Source: Paenibacillus sp. FSL K6-3182 (lineage in GTDB: Bacteria > Bacillota > Bacilli > Paenibacillales > Paenibacillaceae). Taken from it: a DNA stretch of 64,000 bases. Positions 41,074 to 48,936 of this stretch are shown here, piece after piece; the first letter of the stretch is position 1; every line of letters starts with the position of its first letter. A program made the position numbers and the translations under genes. The notes beneath the pieces were generated by a model. The model had not been told where the DNA came from. It saw only the letters and a program-made list of their open reading frames with translations, and made no database searches. Location: positions 4,707,501 to 4,771,500 of the forward strand of contig NZ_CP150265.1 of the NCBI RefSeq assembly GCF_037976325.1, given 5' to 3'.

Positions 41074-41143
41074 TCTTATTTCCTCCCTATCGAACTTGTA
41101 TTGGCTACACTCTCAATATACAAATGTTGCAAATGTTCTGTAT

Positions 41144-42172
41144 TTACAAATTAACGACTTTATTTTCAAATTTCGGTTTATTTTTGGAAGCTGGCAAGGC
41201 GTTTTTTTCTTTTCTCATCACAATAATTCGTTGAAAAGCCATGAAAAGAAACAATAAAAATCCAATAGTAATCTTGGTCCACCAAGAGCTGAGCGTCCCT
41301 TGAAACATAATGATCGTTTGTATAATGCCTGTACAAAGCACGCCGAGCGTTGGCCCGATCAAATAACCAAATCCGCCAGTGAGCAAAATACCGCCAATAA
41401 CGCACGACGCAATCGCATCCATTTCCATACCCATCAAATGCAGCGAATAGCCCGACAGCATATAAAGTGTAAACACGATGCCCCCAATTGCAGAAAACAA
41501 ACCGCTTAAGGTGTATACAAGAATCGTCGTTCGAGCAACAGGCAGCCCCATCAAAACAGCGGACTTTTCACTGCCGCCAATCGCATACACCGCCCTGCCA
41601 AAGGAGGAATACCGCCCGATCAGGAGAGCAGCGATAACAACGGCAATCGCAATGACGACACTAATCGTTATAAAATGATCGCCCCACAAATAAATTTTGT
41701 ATTGGGAGAGCTTCACATAAACTGAATTGCTAATAACGATACTCTCCGTGCTGATGAGAAAGCTAATCCCTCTAGCGAGGAACATTCCCGCCAGCGTGAC
41801 AATCCAAGGATGAAGTTGAAAGCGCTGAATCAAATACCCTTGCCCTGCCCCAAACAGCGTACCAATGACGAGAGCAACGATCGTTACAACAAGCGCGTTT
41901 GCCCCATGCTGGAAGAGTGACGCCGACACCATGCTGATCAGCGCAACGACCGAAGCCACGGATAAATCGATGCCGCCTTTAATAATGACGAATGCCATGC
42001 CTGTGGCCACAATAATGAGATAGGCATTGTCTATAAAAAGATTCAAAAATACTTGCATGGAGAAAAAGCCCTTGTAAAGCGCAGCACCTGACCCGTACAA
42101 AATAAACAAAAGAAGCAGCGTAGCCAAAACAATAATATTGTTATGGCTAATTTTCAGAGAAATCAGCTTCAT
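41144..42172 (-). CDS. yjfF: Galactofuranose-type ABC transporter permease, YjfF-like
   Basis: This 342-residue membrane protein with about 8-10 hydrophobic helices is a branched-sugar permease of the RbsC family. Conserved segments are ATGMAFVIIKGGIDLSVASV, RFQLHPWIVTLAGMFLARG and MEMDAIASCVIGG. The order after YtfT and the sequence style match YjfF. Its ATG overlaps the ytfT stop (TAATG). The short C-terminal basic tail is normal. Confidence 0.9.
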   Translation of the reverse strand: MKLISLKISHNNIIVLATLLLLFILYGSGAALYKGFFSMQVFLNLFIDNAYLIIVATGMAFVIIKGGIDLSVASVVALISMVSASLFQHGANALVVTIVALVIGTLFGAGQGYLIQRFQLHPWIVTLAGMFLARGISFLISTESIVISNSVYVKLSQYKIYLWGDHFITISVVIAIAVVIAALLIGRYSSFGRAVYAIGGSEKSAVLMGLPVARTTILVYTLSGLFSAIGGIVFTLYMLSGYSLHLMGMEMDAIASCVIGGILLTGGFGYLIGPTLGVLCTGIIQTIIMFQGTLSSWWTKITIGFLLFLFMAFQRIIVMRKEKNALPASKNKPKFENKVVNL

Positions 42173-43179
42173 TATGCCGCCACCTTCTTTTTCACCAATT
42201 TGAATGACTGCCGGAATAAGTCGGATTGAATCAAGCAGACGATAATAACAACAACCGCTTTAACGAGCAAAATGCTGGAAGGCTCAACACCCAAAGAATA
42301 AATCGTCGTCGTCAAGCTTTGGATGAACAAGGCTCCGAAGATCGTTCCGCCAAGGTAGAAGCGTCCGCCACGCATCGAGGTTCCGCCAATTACGACAGCT
42401 AAAATAGCATCCAGCTCTATCCACAGTCCAGCATTGTTCGCATCGGCACTTGCTACGTTTGCGCTAATAATAATGCCGGCAATACCGGCGCAAATGCCCG
42501 TAATCGTATATGCGGTCATGAAGATTACTTTAGGACGTATACCCGCATAGCTGCTCGCTGTCTTATTGCCGCCAGCAGCCTCTAGAAAAAGTCCGAACGC
42601 GGTACGTGTTTTGAATAGATATACGAGTAAAAATACAGCCATTGCAATGAACAGCGGAAACGGCAGCCCTAGCAAATGCCCTTTTCCAATAAACTGATAC
42701 GCCCTATCGTTAGTCGTAAGCACTTGCCCGCTCGTAATTAGTTGAGCGATTCCTCGGCCAATCGTCAGCAAAATTAAGGTAGCCACCATCGGCTGAATGC
42801 CAATCATCGCAACCAGCATCCCATTCCATAAGCCGCATAATAATCCTGCAAATACACCCGCTAGAATGACAAGCCAAAGTGGATAACCATCGAGCATAAA
42901 TACCGCGATAGCCCCCGAAATAGCGAGAACTGATCCTACGGATATATCAATTCCCTCTTTAGCAATGACTAGAGTCATGCCAATAGCAATGATGATGAGC
43001 GGCGATCCATTTTTCAAAATATCAATCAAATTGCCGAATAAATGACCGTCCTTCCATTCCATTCGAAAAAAATCAGGGATGACGATCAAATTGAAAAGAA
43101 ACAATACAGCGAGTGCCAGAATCGGCCAAATGATTTTCTGCTTGCTTAAACTACGCGCCAATCCCGTCAGACCCGCCAT
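42172..43179 (-). CDS. ytfT: Galactofuranose-type ABC transporter permease, YtfT-like
   Basis: This 335-residue multi-helix permease matches YtfT in DGHLFGNLIDIL, AIGMTLVIAKEGIDISVGSV, IQPMVATLILLTIGRGIAQLI, and SADANNAGLWIELDAILAVVIGG. It forms the membrane channel with YjfF. I place the start at the ATG at 43179, 9 nt after AGGGAG; it overlaps the end of ytfR by 29 bp, so translation is coupled. Confidence 0.9.
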   Translation of the reverse strand: MAGLTGLARSLSKQKIIWPILALAVLFLFNLIVIPDFFRMEWKDGHLFGNLIDILKNGSPLIIIAIGMTLVIAKEGIDISVGSVLAISGAIAVFMLDGYPLWLVILAGVFAGLLCGLWNGMLVAMIGIQPMVATLILLTIGRGIAQLITSGQVLTTNDRAYQFIGKGHLLGLPFPLFIAMAVFLLVYLFKTRTAFGLFLEAAGGNKTASSYAGIRPKVIFMTAYTITGICAGIAGIIISANVASADANNAGLWIELDAILAVVIGGTSMRGGRFYLGGTIFGALFIQSLTTTIYSLGVEPSSILLVKAVVVIIVCLIQSDLFRQSFKLVKKKVAA

Positions 43180-44686
43180 ACATTTCCGCTCCCTTCGCAA
43201 TCATTTCCATAATAATGTTCTCGCGCATGTTTGCGCCGGCGACCTCGCCGATCTTAATCCGATCGCGTAAAACGATAATCCGATTGCAGCATTGAACGAT
43301 TTCCTCAAGCTCCGCCGATATGATGAGGATCGATATGCCTGTTGCCGCCAAATCAAGAATGAGCTTGCGTATTTCCATCTTGGAACCAACATCGATTCCG
43401 CGTGTCGGCTCATCCAGAATAAGTAGCTTCGGCTGCGTAGCAAGCCACCTCGCCAAAATAACCTTTTGCTGATTTCCGCCGCTTAGATTTTCAATCTTCT
43501 GCTCGGCGCTTGGCGTTTTGATCTTTAGCAGCTCAATGTAATGATTGGCGATTTCCTTTTGCTTGCGCAGCGGTATGAATGAGAAGAGGCCTTTACGGGC
43601 TTGCAGCGCCAAAACGATATTTTCACGAATGGTAAGCTCTCCTATGATGCCTGCTACTTTGCGATCCTCTGGCGTGAATCCAAGCCCTTTCTGAATAGCT
43701 TTCTGCGGGTACATAGAAGAAATAAGCTCGCCGTCAATGGTCAAGCTGCCTTCATCCGCTTTGTCGATGCCAAAGATGAGTTTAGCGATTTCTGTTCGGC
43801 CAGAGCCAAGAAGTCCTGCAAGACCAAGCACCTCCCCTTTCCCGATCTGAAGATCGATAGGATTAATGCTGCCTCGTTTGCCAAGCGAGCTGGCCTCCAA
43901 AAAGTTTCCGCCAGCCGTTCGCTCTACTGCCTTTTTCCCTGTTGCTTCTTCTACGCTCCATTCCCTGCCGATCATATGGGACACAAGCTCTGTTTTGGTC
44001 AGATCCTTCGTTAAGTATTCGCCGACGAGCATCCCATTGCGCAGCACCGTAATCCGGTCGGTTACTTCATATACCTGGTCTAGGAAATGAGTAACAAATA
44101 AGATGCCCATGCCCTCTTGCTTCAGAATGCGCATAACTTTGAACAGCTGTTTAACCTCATTCGCATCAAGGCTTGACGTAGGCTCATCCAATATAAGAAT
44201 ACCGTTCGAAATATCAACAGCTCTCGCAATGGCTACCATTTGCTGAATAGCAACCGAATAATGCGATAATGTTTGCTTAACATCAATCGCAAGGTCTAGA
44301 CGCTCCAGCAGCCGCTCGCTGTCGTTGTACATTTTGTCCCAGTCTATTAATCCGCGTTTTCTGGGATGACGACCAATATAAATGTTCTCAGCCACGCTGA
44401 GATTTGGGCATAAATTGACCTCTTGATATACCGTACTTATGCCAAGCCGCTGTGCTTCCAGCGGAGATTTTGGAGCTATCGTCCTGCCAGCTAGCAACAC
44501 CTCTCCAGCATCCCATTTGTGCACGCCGGTCGCTACTTTAATCAACGTCGATTTTCCTGCGCCGTTCTCTCCCATGAGCGCATGGATCTCGCCTTTCCTG
44601 AGACCAAAATCAACATTTGAAAGCGCCTTGACGCCAGGAAACGATTTGCTAATTCCTTTCATATGCAGCACATAATCGGTGCCCAT
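43151..44686 (-). CDS. ytfR: Galactofuranose-type ABC transporter ATPase, YtfR-like
   Basis: This 511-residue protein has two ATP-binding cassettes, as in RbsA/MglA. The first has Walker A GENGAGKST, the region SHYSVAIQQMVAIARA and Walker B ILILDEPTSSLD. The second has a degenerate P-loop (GLLGSGRTE), the signature LSGGNQQKV and LLILDEPTRGID. Energises import through YtfT/YjfF. It is the first gene of the transporter operon; two ribosome-like sites (GGAGGTGA and AGAGGTGA) lie upstream of the ATG at 44686. Confidence 0.92.
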   Translation of the reverse strand: MGTDYVLHMKGISKSFPGVKALSNVDFGLRKGEIHALMGENGAGKSTLIKVATGVHKWDAGEVLLAGRTIAPKSPLEAQRLGISTVYQEVNLCPNLSVAENIYIGRHPRKRGLIDWDKMYNDSERLLERLDLAIDVKQTLSHYSVAIQQMVAIARAVDISNGILILDEPTSSLDANEVKQLFKVMRILKQEGMGILFVTHFLDQVYEVTDRITVLRNGMLVGEYLTKDLTKTELVSHMIGREWSVEEATGKKAVERTAGGNFLEASSLGKRGSINPIDLQIGKGEVLGLAGLLGSGRTEIAKLIFGIDKADEGSLTIDGELISSMYPQKAIQKGLGFTPEDRKVAGIIGELTIRENIVLALQARKGLFSFIPLRKQKEIANHYIELLKIKTPSAEQKIENLSGGNQQKVILARWLATQPKLLILDEPTRGIDVGSKMEIRKLILDLAATGISILIISAELEEIVQCCNRIIVLRDRIKIGEVAGANMRENIIMEMIAKGAEMYGGSDGIGA

Positions 44687-44790
44687 GGTCCTTCACCTCT
44701 TTCCGTTTTCACCTCCAATTGTAGAAAAAACGACCATCGTTCGTATTTAGAAATATAGGTCTTTTTTTAATGAATTCGGACATTTATGCA

Positions 44791-44842
44791 AAACAAAAGA
44801 GCGACCCCGCAGCTGCATCAGCTAGGAGTCACTCTTTTGTTT
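44791..44842 (-). terminator. Terminator of the oxidoreductase/isomerase operon
   Basis: AAACAAAAGAG-c-GAC pairs with GTC-a-CTCTTTTGTTT, 10 bp downstream of the oxidoreductase stop. The tail on the minus strand is T-rich. Confidence 0.75.
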
Positions 44843-44851
44843 ACCTTTGAT

Positions 44852-45904
44852 TTATTTGCCTGCGGCTGCTTCCATAAAGCCAGCAATTTGTACCTTTTGA
44901 CCGGTTTTTGCACTCTCAAGTGATGCCAGAACCATCGCCATACTATAAATATTGTCGCTGCAATCCGTTTCCGGCTTGCTGCCTGCCTCAAGCGAAGCGA
45001 ACATATTGTCCAAACAGCCTTTATGATGCGTATTTTCCATTTCAGGAAGCTGGGATTCTACTCGTTTATAGTCACGTATGAATTTCCCACTCTGGTCACC
45101 GCTAACCACGATCTCCGCGTACGGGTTGTTATCTCCTTCCCAAATCGCTGTACCATGCTCGCCAGTTACTCTCCAAGAAGCCTCCCATGTTGTGGACGCC
45201 CCCTCCGCGCACCAAGACCCGCGATAATTAAATACGGAACCGTCGGACATCTCAAAAATACATATCGCATTGGCATTTCCTGCATACCAAGAGCCTGGAG
45301 GATTAAACTCATGACAATAGACAGAAACAGGATCAGCACCAATAATAAATCTCGCCTGATCGAAGGTATGAATCGCCATATCCAGCAGTAATGGGCTGTC
45401 CATCGCATCGCGGAACCCGCCAAAATGCGCGCCTAGAAAAAAGTCTGCGCCTACAAAACCTGGTTTGCCGATCGTGCCCTCCTCAAGCAATTGCCGAAAT
45501 GCACGAATACGCGGGTCAAACCTCCGATTTTGCATTACGGCATGTGTTCTGTCCGACTCGGCAGCAATACGTACGATTGCATTGCAATCAGCCATCGATT
45601 CTGCAAGCGGCTTTTCTCCGAATACATGGCAGCCCATCTCTAGAGCCGTCGTGCTGATTGTATAATGGCTTGCAGGAATGGTCACATCAAATACGATCGT
45701 TGCATCTGTCTCCGCGATCGCTTTTTTAATGTCGGTAAAGGTTGGACAATGAAGTCCCTTGCGTTCAGCCATCGCTTGCGCAAACTCTTCCTTAATATCA
45801 ACAAGCCCGACAATTTCAGTGTCTTCCCGTTCTTTGGCGTAGTCTACCCAAGTATTCGCCATGCCTCCGCAGCCGGCTACGACTACACGATGCTTAATCG
45901 ACAT
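44852..45904 (-). CDS. Gfo/Idh/MocA-family oxidoreductase
   Basis: This 350-residue NAD(P)-dependent sugar or inositol dehydrogenase-like protein has the N-terminal Rossmann motif VVAGCGGMANTW (about 7-18), the family EKPLAESMADC with catalytic-type Lys (about 96-106), and a C-terminal alpha/beta substrate domain with the possible catalytic region HTFDQARFI. The substrate is unknown. It is co-directional with a sugar isomerase/epimerase 33 bp upstream, and both probably serve a cyclitol or sugar oxidation pathway. The divergent AraC gene is the likely regulator. Confidence 0.88.
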   Translation of the reverse strand: MSIKHRVVVAGCGGMANTWVDYAKEREDTEIVGLVDIKEEFAQAMAERKGLHCPTFTDIKKAIAETDATIVFDVTIPASHYTISTTALEMGCHVFGEKPLAESMADCNAIVRIAAESDRTHAVMQNRRFDPRIRAFRQLLEEGTIGKPGFVGADFFLGAHFGGFRDAMDSPLLLDMAIHTFDQARFIIGADPVSVYCHEFNPPGSWYAGNANAICIFEMSDGSVFNYRGSWCAEGASTTWEASWRVTGEHGTAIWEGDNNPYAEIVVSGDQSGKFIRDYKRVESQLPEMENTHHKGCLDNMFASLEAGSKPETDCSDNIYSMAMVLASLESAKTGQKVQIAGFMEAAAGK

Positions 45905-45937
45905 TGTATTCTCTCCTTTTTTGAATTCTATTATTTT

Positions 45938-46825
45938 CTATACCGGGTTAGGAACAAAATCGCCGCCGCGGCAGTTTTTCAAATAATTAAGCGCATGTAC
46001 TTGTCCTGTCATTTCCAGCTCGTCCTTATAAACAGGATCATGCCAGCCCTCAATATCAATTGTGCCTTTATAATCGTTCTGTCTCAAAATCGTAATAATA
46101 TCTTTCCAGTTGGTATCGCCAAAACCAGGTGTACGGTGCCATACAAACTGCTGCTTGCTGTGTACCCCGTGCTCCTTCACGATATCCCATGCAATTGTTG
46201 CATCTTTGCCATGCACATGGAACACCTTATTCGCCCATTTGCGCAGCTGCGGAATCGGATCGATTAAACTGACCATTTGGTGGCAAGGCTCCCATTCCAA
46301 TCCGATGTTGTCCAGCGGCACCGCATTAAACATAAGTTCCCAGGCTGCCGGGTTATGGGCAATATTCCAATCGCCTGTCGCCCAGGTTCCGCCCATATCG
46401 CAGTTTTCAAAAGCAATCCGTACACCTTTATCCGCTGCTCTGCGTGTGAGCTCCCCGAAAACTTCCTTGAATTTCGGAATGGACTCGTCAATCGGTTGAT
46501 TCGTCAAGCGGCCTGTGAACCCAGATACAATATCAGCACCAAACAGATGCGCATGATCAATCAGACGCTCCCAGCTCGCAAGCGTATCTGCGTTGTTTCC
46601 TTCTCCCGTTAGCGGGTTTCCGAAAACGCTTACAGCTGGAACCACAAAGTCATGTTCATCTGCGAGCGCTCTTACCCGTTTAGCCATCTCCACAAGATCT
46701 GTTTCACCAGTCGTTTGCCAGAAAGTTAAGTTAAACGATTCAAATCCGTGCTTTACGATTTGTGGAATGATCTGATCCGCATTCCCTCCGCCGACAAGCG
46801 TTCCAATTCTCAATTTGTTATTCAT
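45938..46825 (-). CDS. Sugar phosphate isomerase/epimerase (TIM barrel)
   Basis: This 295-residue xylose isomerase-like TIM barrel protein (AP endonuclease family 2 fold) has metal-ligand type segments IAFENCDMGGTW (Glu), GLEWEPCHQM (Glu, His), VFHVHGKDA (His) and GTIDIEGWHDP (Glu). No signal peptide. Such proteins act as keto-sugar epimerases or inosose isomerases together with Gfo/Idh/MocA oxidoreductases, as in this two-gene unit. The exact substrate is unknown. The ATG at 46825 has a weak ribosome site. Confidence 0.87.
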   Translation of the reverse strand: MNNKLRIGTLVGGGNADQIIPQIVKHGFESFNLTFWQTTGETDLVEMAKRVRALADEHDFVVPAVSVFGNPLTGEGNNADTLASWERLIDHAHLFGADIVSGFTGRLTNQPIDESIPKFKEVFGELTRRAADKGVRIAFENCDMGGTWATGDWNIAHNPAAWELMFNAVPLDNIGLEWEPCHQMVSLIDPIPQLRKWANKVFHVHGKDATIAWDIVKEHGVHSKQQFVWHRTPGFGDTNWKDIITILRQNDYKGTIDIEGWHDPVYKDELEMTGQVHALNYLKNCRGGDFVPNPV

Positions 46826-46951
46826 CCTTGTATATCACTCCAATATTGGCTTATAGTATTCTCAACAACTTCATTATAACTAGGAGTTTTGCATATTTCT
46901 CTATACAATCTTGCGCAATACTAGTCAAATCTTGTGTTGGAGGTGCTGTAG

Positions 46952-47842
46952 ATGAGCTATCCGAAAGAGCTATGGGAAAATACGCGTCTAGAGCAAAAAG
47001 CGTATCCATTTCAGCTCTTCCAAAACCGTGCCTATAATGTAACGCCAAATGAATGTTTCCTTTATTTGCACTGGCATGAGCATTTCGAGATTATCATCAT
47101 GAGAGAAGGCAATGCTCTCTTCCATATCGACAGCCGTCCATTTGTCGTCAAGCCCGGAGAAGTGCTGCTCATCCCAGGCGGCGGTCTTCATGTCGGCTAT
47201 GCACTGGGTTACGACAATATTTATTATGATTGTATCGTCTTCAACGCATCCCTCTTCAATGATTGGGTGCATGATCCGCTGCATGCGCAGTTTGTTGCGC
47301 CTTATTTGGAGGGAAGGCTTCGTTATCCCGTAAAGCCGGCCGAGCAGGATGAGTCCTGCCTTCAGCATTACTCGCTGCTGGAAGAAGCAATTACCGAGCT
47401 GATTGCCAAGCCGCCAGCCTATCAGCTTATCGTCAAATCAAAGCTGTATGCTCTATTTACGCTTCTTTCCCGCACTTTCATCGAGCGTCAGCTGGTAGGC
47501 ATGCCGGCTGAACCATACTTTGTCAATCGCGACCGCTTCAAGCTGCTCATTCAGCGTATTGAATCTGATTTTCGCGAAAAAATGTCGATTGATCAGGCCG
47601 CCAAGCAAGTCAGCCTCAATCCCTACCATTTTTGCAAGCTGTTCAAAAAGCTGACAGGACGCACCTTCGTCGAATATGTCAATGTCAATCGCATGAACGA
47701 AGCCGAGCGGCTGCTGCGCGAAAGCAATGATACAATTACTGAAATTGCAGCAAAGGTAGGCTGTGAGAATCCGAACTATTTTACGAAGCTATACAAGCAG
47801 TACAAAGGGATTACCCCCTCGCAGGCACGTAAGCTGCAATAG
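46952..47842 (+). CDS. AraC-family regulator with cupin domain
   Basis: This 296-residue regulator has an N-terminal cupin-type sensor (LHWHEHFEIIIMREGNALFHID, VKPGEVLLIPGGGLHVGY) and two C-terminal helix-turn-helix motifs (IDQAAKQVSLNPYHFCKLFKKLTG, ITEIAAKVGCENPNYFTKLYKQYKG). The ATG at 46952 follows GGAGGTG. It is divergent from the isomerase/oxidoreductase pair and probably activates it in response to an unknown sugar. Confidence 0.92.
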   Translation: MSYPKELWENTRLEQKAYPFQLFQNRAYNVTPNECFLYLHWHEHFEIIIMREGNALFHIDSRPFVVKPGEVLLIPGGGLHVGYALGYDNIYYDCIVFNASLFNDWVHDPLHAQFVAPYLEGRLRYPVKPAEQDESCLQHYSLLEEAITELIAKPPAYQLIVKSKLYALFTLLSRTFIERQLVGMPAEPYFVNRDRFKLLIQRIESDFREKMSIDQAAKQVSLNPYHFCKLFKKLTGRTFVEYVNVNRMNEAERLLRESNDTITEIAAKVGCENPNYFTKLYKQYKGITPSQARKLQ

Positions 47843-47918
47843 CGGCAGATGAGCGTACAGCAACCTTTTGGCCTTTCCCTGCGTCTTACTTACAACGATG
47901 ATTAAAGGAGATAATTGG

Positions 47919-48836
47919 ATGTTTATGCTTAAAACGAAATACTTCTCCGTCATATCCATGGTTATACTCATAACGGTCATTACAGCTGCCTGCAGCAGCG
48001 CCGGCAAACCATTGAATAATGACGAGAGCAGTTCTTCAATATCAGGTGGAAATACCGCAACGGACAAGCCTACCGAGGCACCACTCCCTACTGCGACTGA
48101 GGATATAACTACTGAAGCGCCGACAGCCACCACAGCTCCAACGGATGCTGTTGAGACGGCCACACCTGCACCAACTAAACAACCAGCAAAAACTGATGAA
48201 CCTGCTGCGACTGCGAAACCAACGAAGAAACCAGCAGCCTCGGCTAAACCTTTGCCAACCATAAAGCCGACCAAGAACCCAGCCTCTCCAGTACCAACTG
48301 AGAAGCCAAACAATGAGACACTAACCGAGAAGCCGATCATTAAACCAACGGTTACACCGAAGCCATCCACCCTGCCGATTGCTACGCCGTCTCCTACCCC
48401 GAAGCCGACGACGAAACCAGATCCAGGCAATCCATCTGGTGCGGTCACCGTTGCTGATATCGCAGCCAAAATAAAAGCCGATGCAGGGCTTGGGTCGCTT
48501 TCGGAAGTTGAAGGCGAACGAATAAAAGACAGCTATGGCATAGACCCGGAAACGATGCTGATTGACGGCATTTTCTATCAACCGATGATAATGATTCAAG
48601 CTGGAGAGTTTTCCGTCGTTCAGCTCAAGTCAGAGAAAGACTTTTCCGACATTGAAGCGCTGTTCAAGAAACGTGCCGAGGCTGTGCAAAAAGTATTCGA
48701 AACCTATGTGCAAGATCAATACGAACAAGCTTTAAACTATCAAATCCTGCGCAACGGAGATTTTGTTCTCTTCTCGATCTCGCCTGACCAGAAAAAAACA
48801 GCTGAACTTTTCAATGCGTTTTTCAAGAAAAAATGA
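47919..48836 (+). CDS. Lipoprotein with Pro/Thr-rich linker and DUF4358-like C-terminus
   Basis: This 305-residue surface protein has a lipoprotein signal (ILITVITAACSS) and a low-complexity linker of about 140 residues with KPT, PTEKP and APTPK repeats. A compact C-terminal domain of about 125 residues (ADIAAKIKADAGLGSLSEVEGERIKDSYGID, then MLIDGIFYQPMIMIQAGEFSVVQLK) resembles DUF4358 proteins of Gram-positives. The function is unknown; the linker probably spans the cell wall. The ATG at 47919 is 8 nt after AAAGGAG. It ends at a strong terminator. Confidence 0.8.
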   Translation: MFMLKTKYFSVISMVILITVITAACSSAGKPLNNDESSSSISGGNTATDKPTEAPLPTATEDITTEAPTATTAPTDAVETATPAPTKQPAKTDEPAATAKPTKKPAASAKPLPTIKPTKNPASPVPTEKPNNETLTEKPIIKPTVTPKPSTLPIATPSPTPKPTTKPDPGNPSGAVTVADIAAKIKADAGLGSLSEVEGERIKDSYGIDPETMLIDGIFYQPMIMIQAGEFSVVQLKSEKDFSDIEALFKKRAEAVQKVFETYVQDQYEQALNYQILRNGDFVLFSISPDQKKTAELFNAFFKKK

Positions 48837-48873
48837 TGATGCAGAAATAAGTATAAAATATAGCCTTAATAGA

Positions 48874-48913
48874 AAAATGGCGGTGCAGGAACTCCTGCAC
48901 CGCCATTTTGTTG
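48874..48913. terminator. Bidirectional terminator after the lipoprotein gene
   Basis: AAAATGGCGGTGCAGGA and TCCTGCACCGCCATTTT form a 17-bp perfect stem with a 2-base loop, flanked by A/T-rich runs, between convergent genes. Confidence 0.88.
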
Positions 48914-48936
48914 TAAAGCGTGCGATGTCACTTTGC

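Noticed and set aside
40610..41257. 215-codon plus-strand frame
   Set aside because: It is fully antisense to ytfQ, whose lipobox and binding-protein motifs are clear.
43180..43200. ATG at 43200 as start of ytfT
   Set aside because: It lacks a ribosome site; the ATG at 43179 has AGGGAG at good spacing and matches family starts.
45665..46267. 200-codon plus-strand frame
   Set aside because: It overlaps the ends of the well-supported oxidoreductase and isomerase genes antisense and has no family signature.
47789..48469. 226-codon Gly/Val-rich frame on the minus strand
   Set aside because: It is antisense to the Pro/Thr repeats of the lipoprotein gene; the composition is forced by the repeat and there is no ribosome site.
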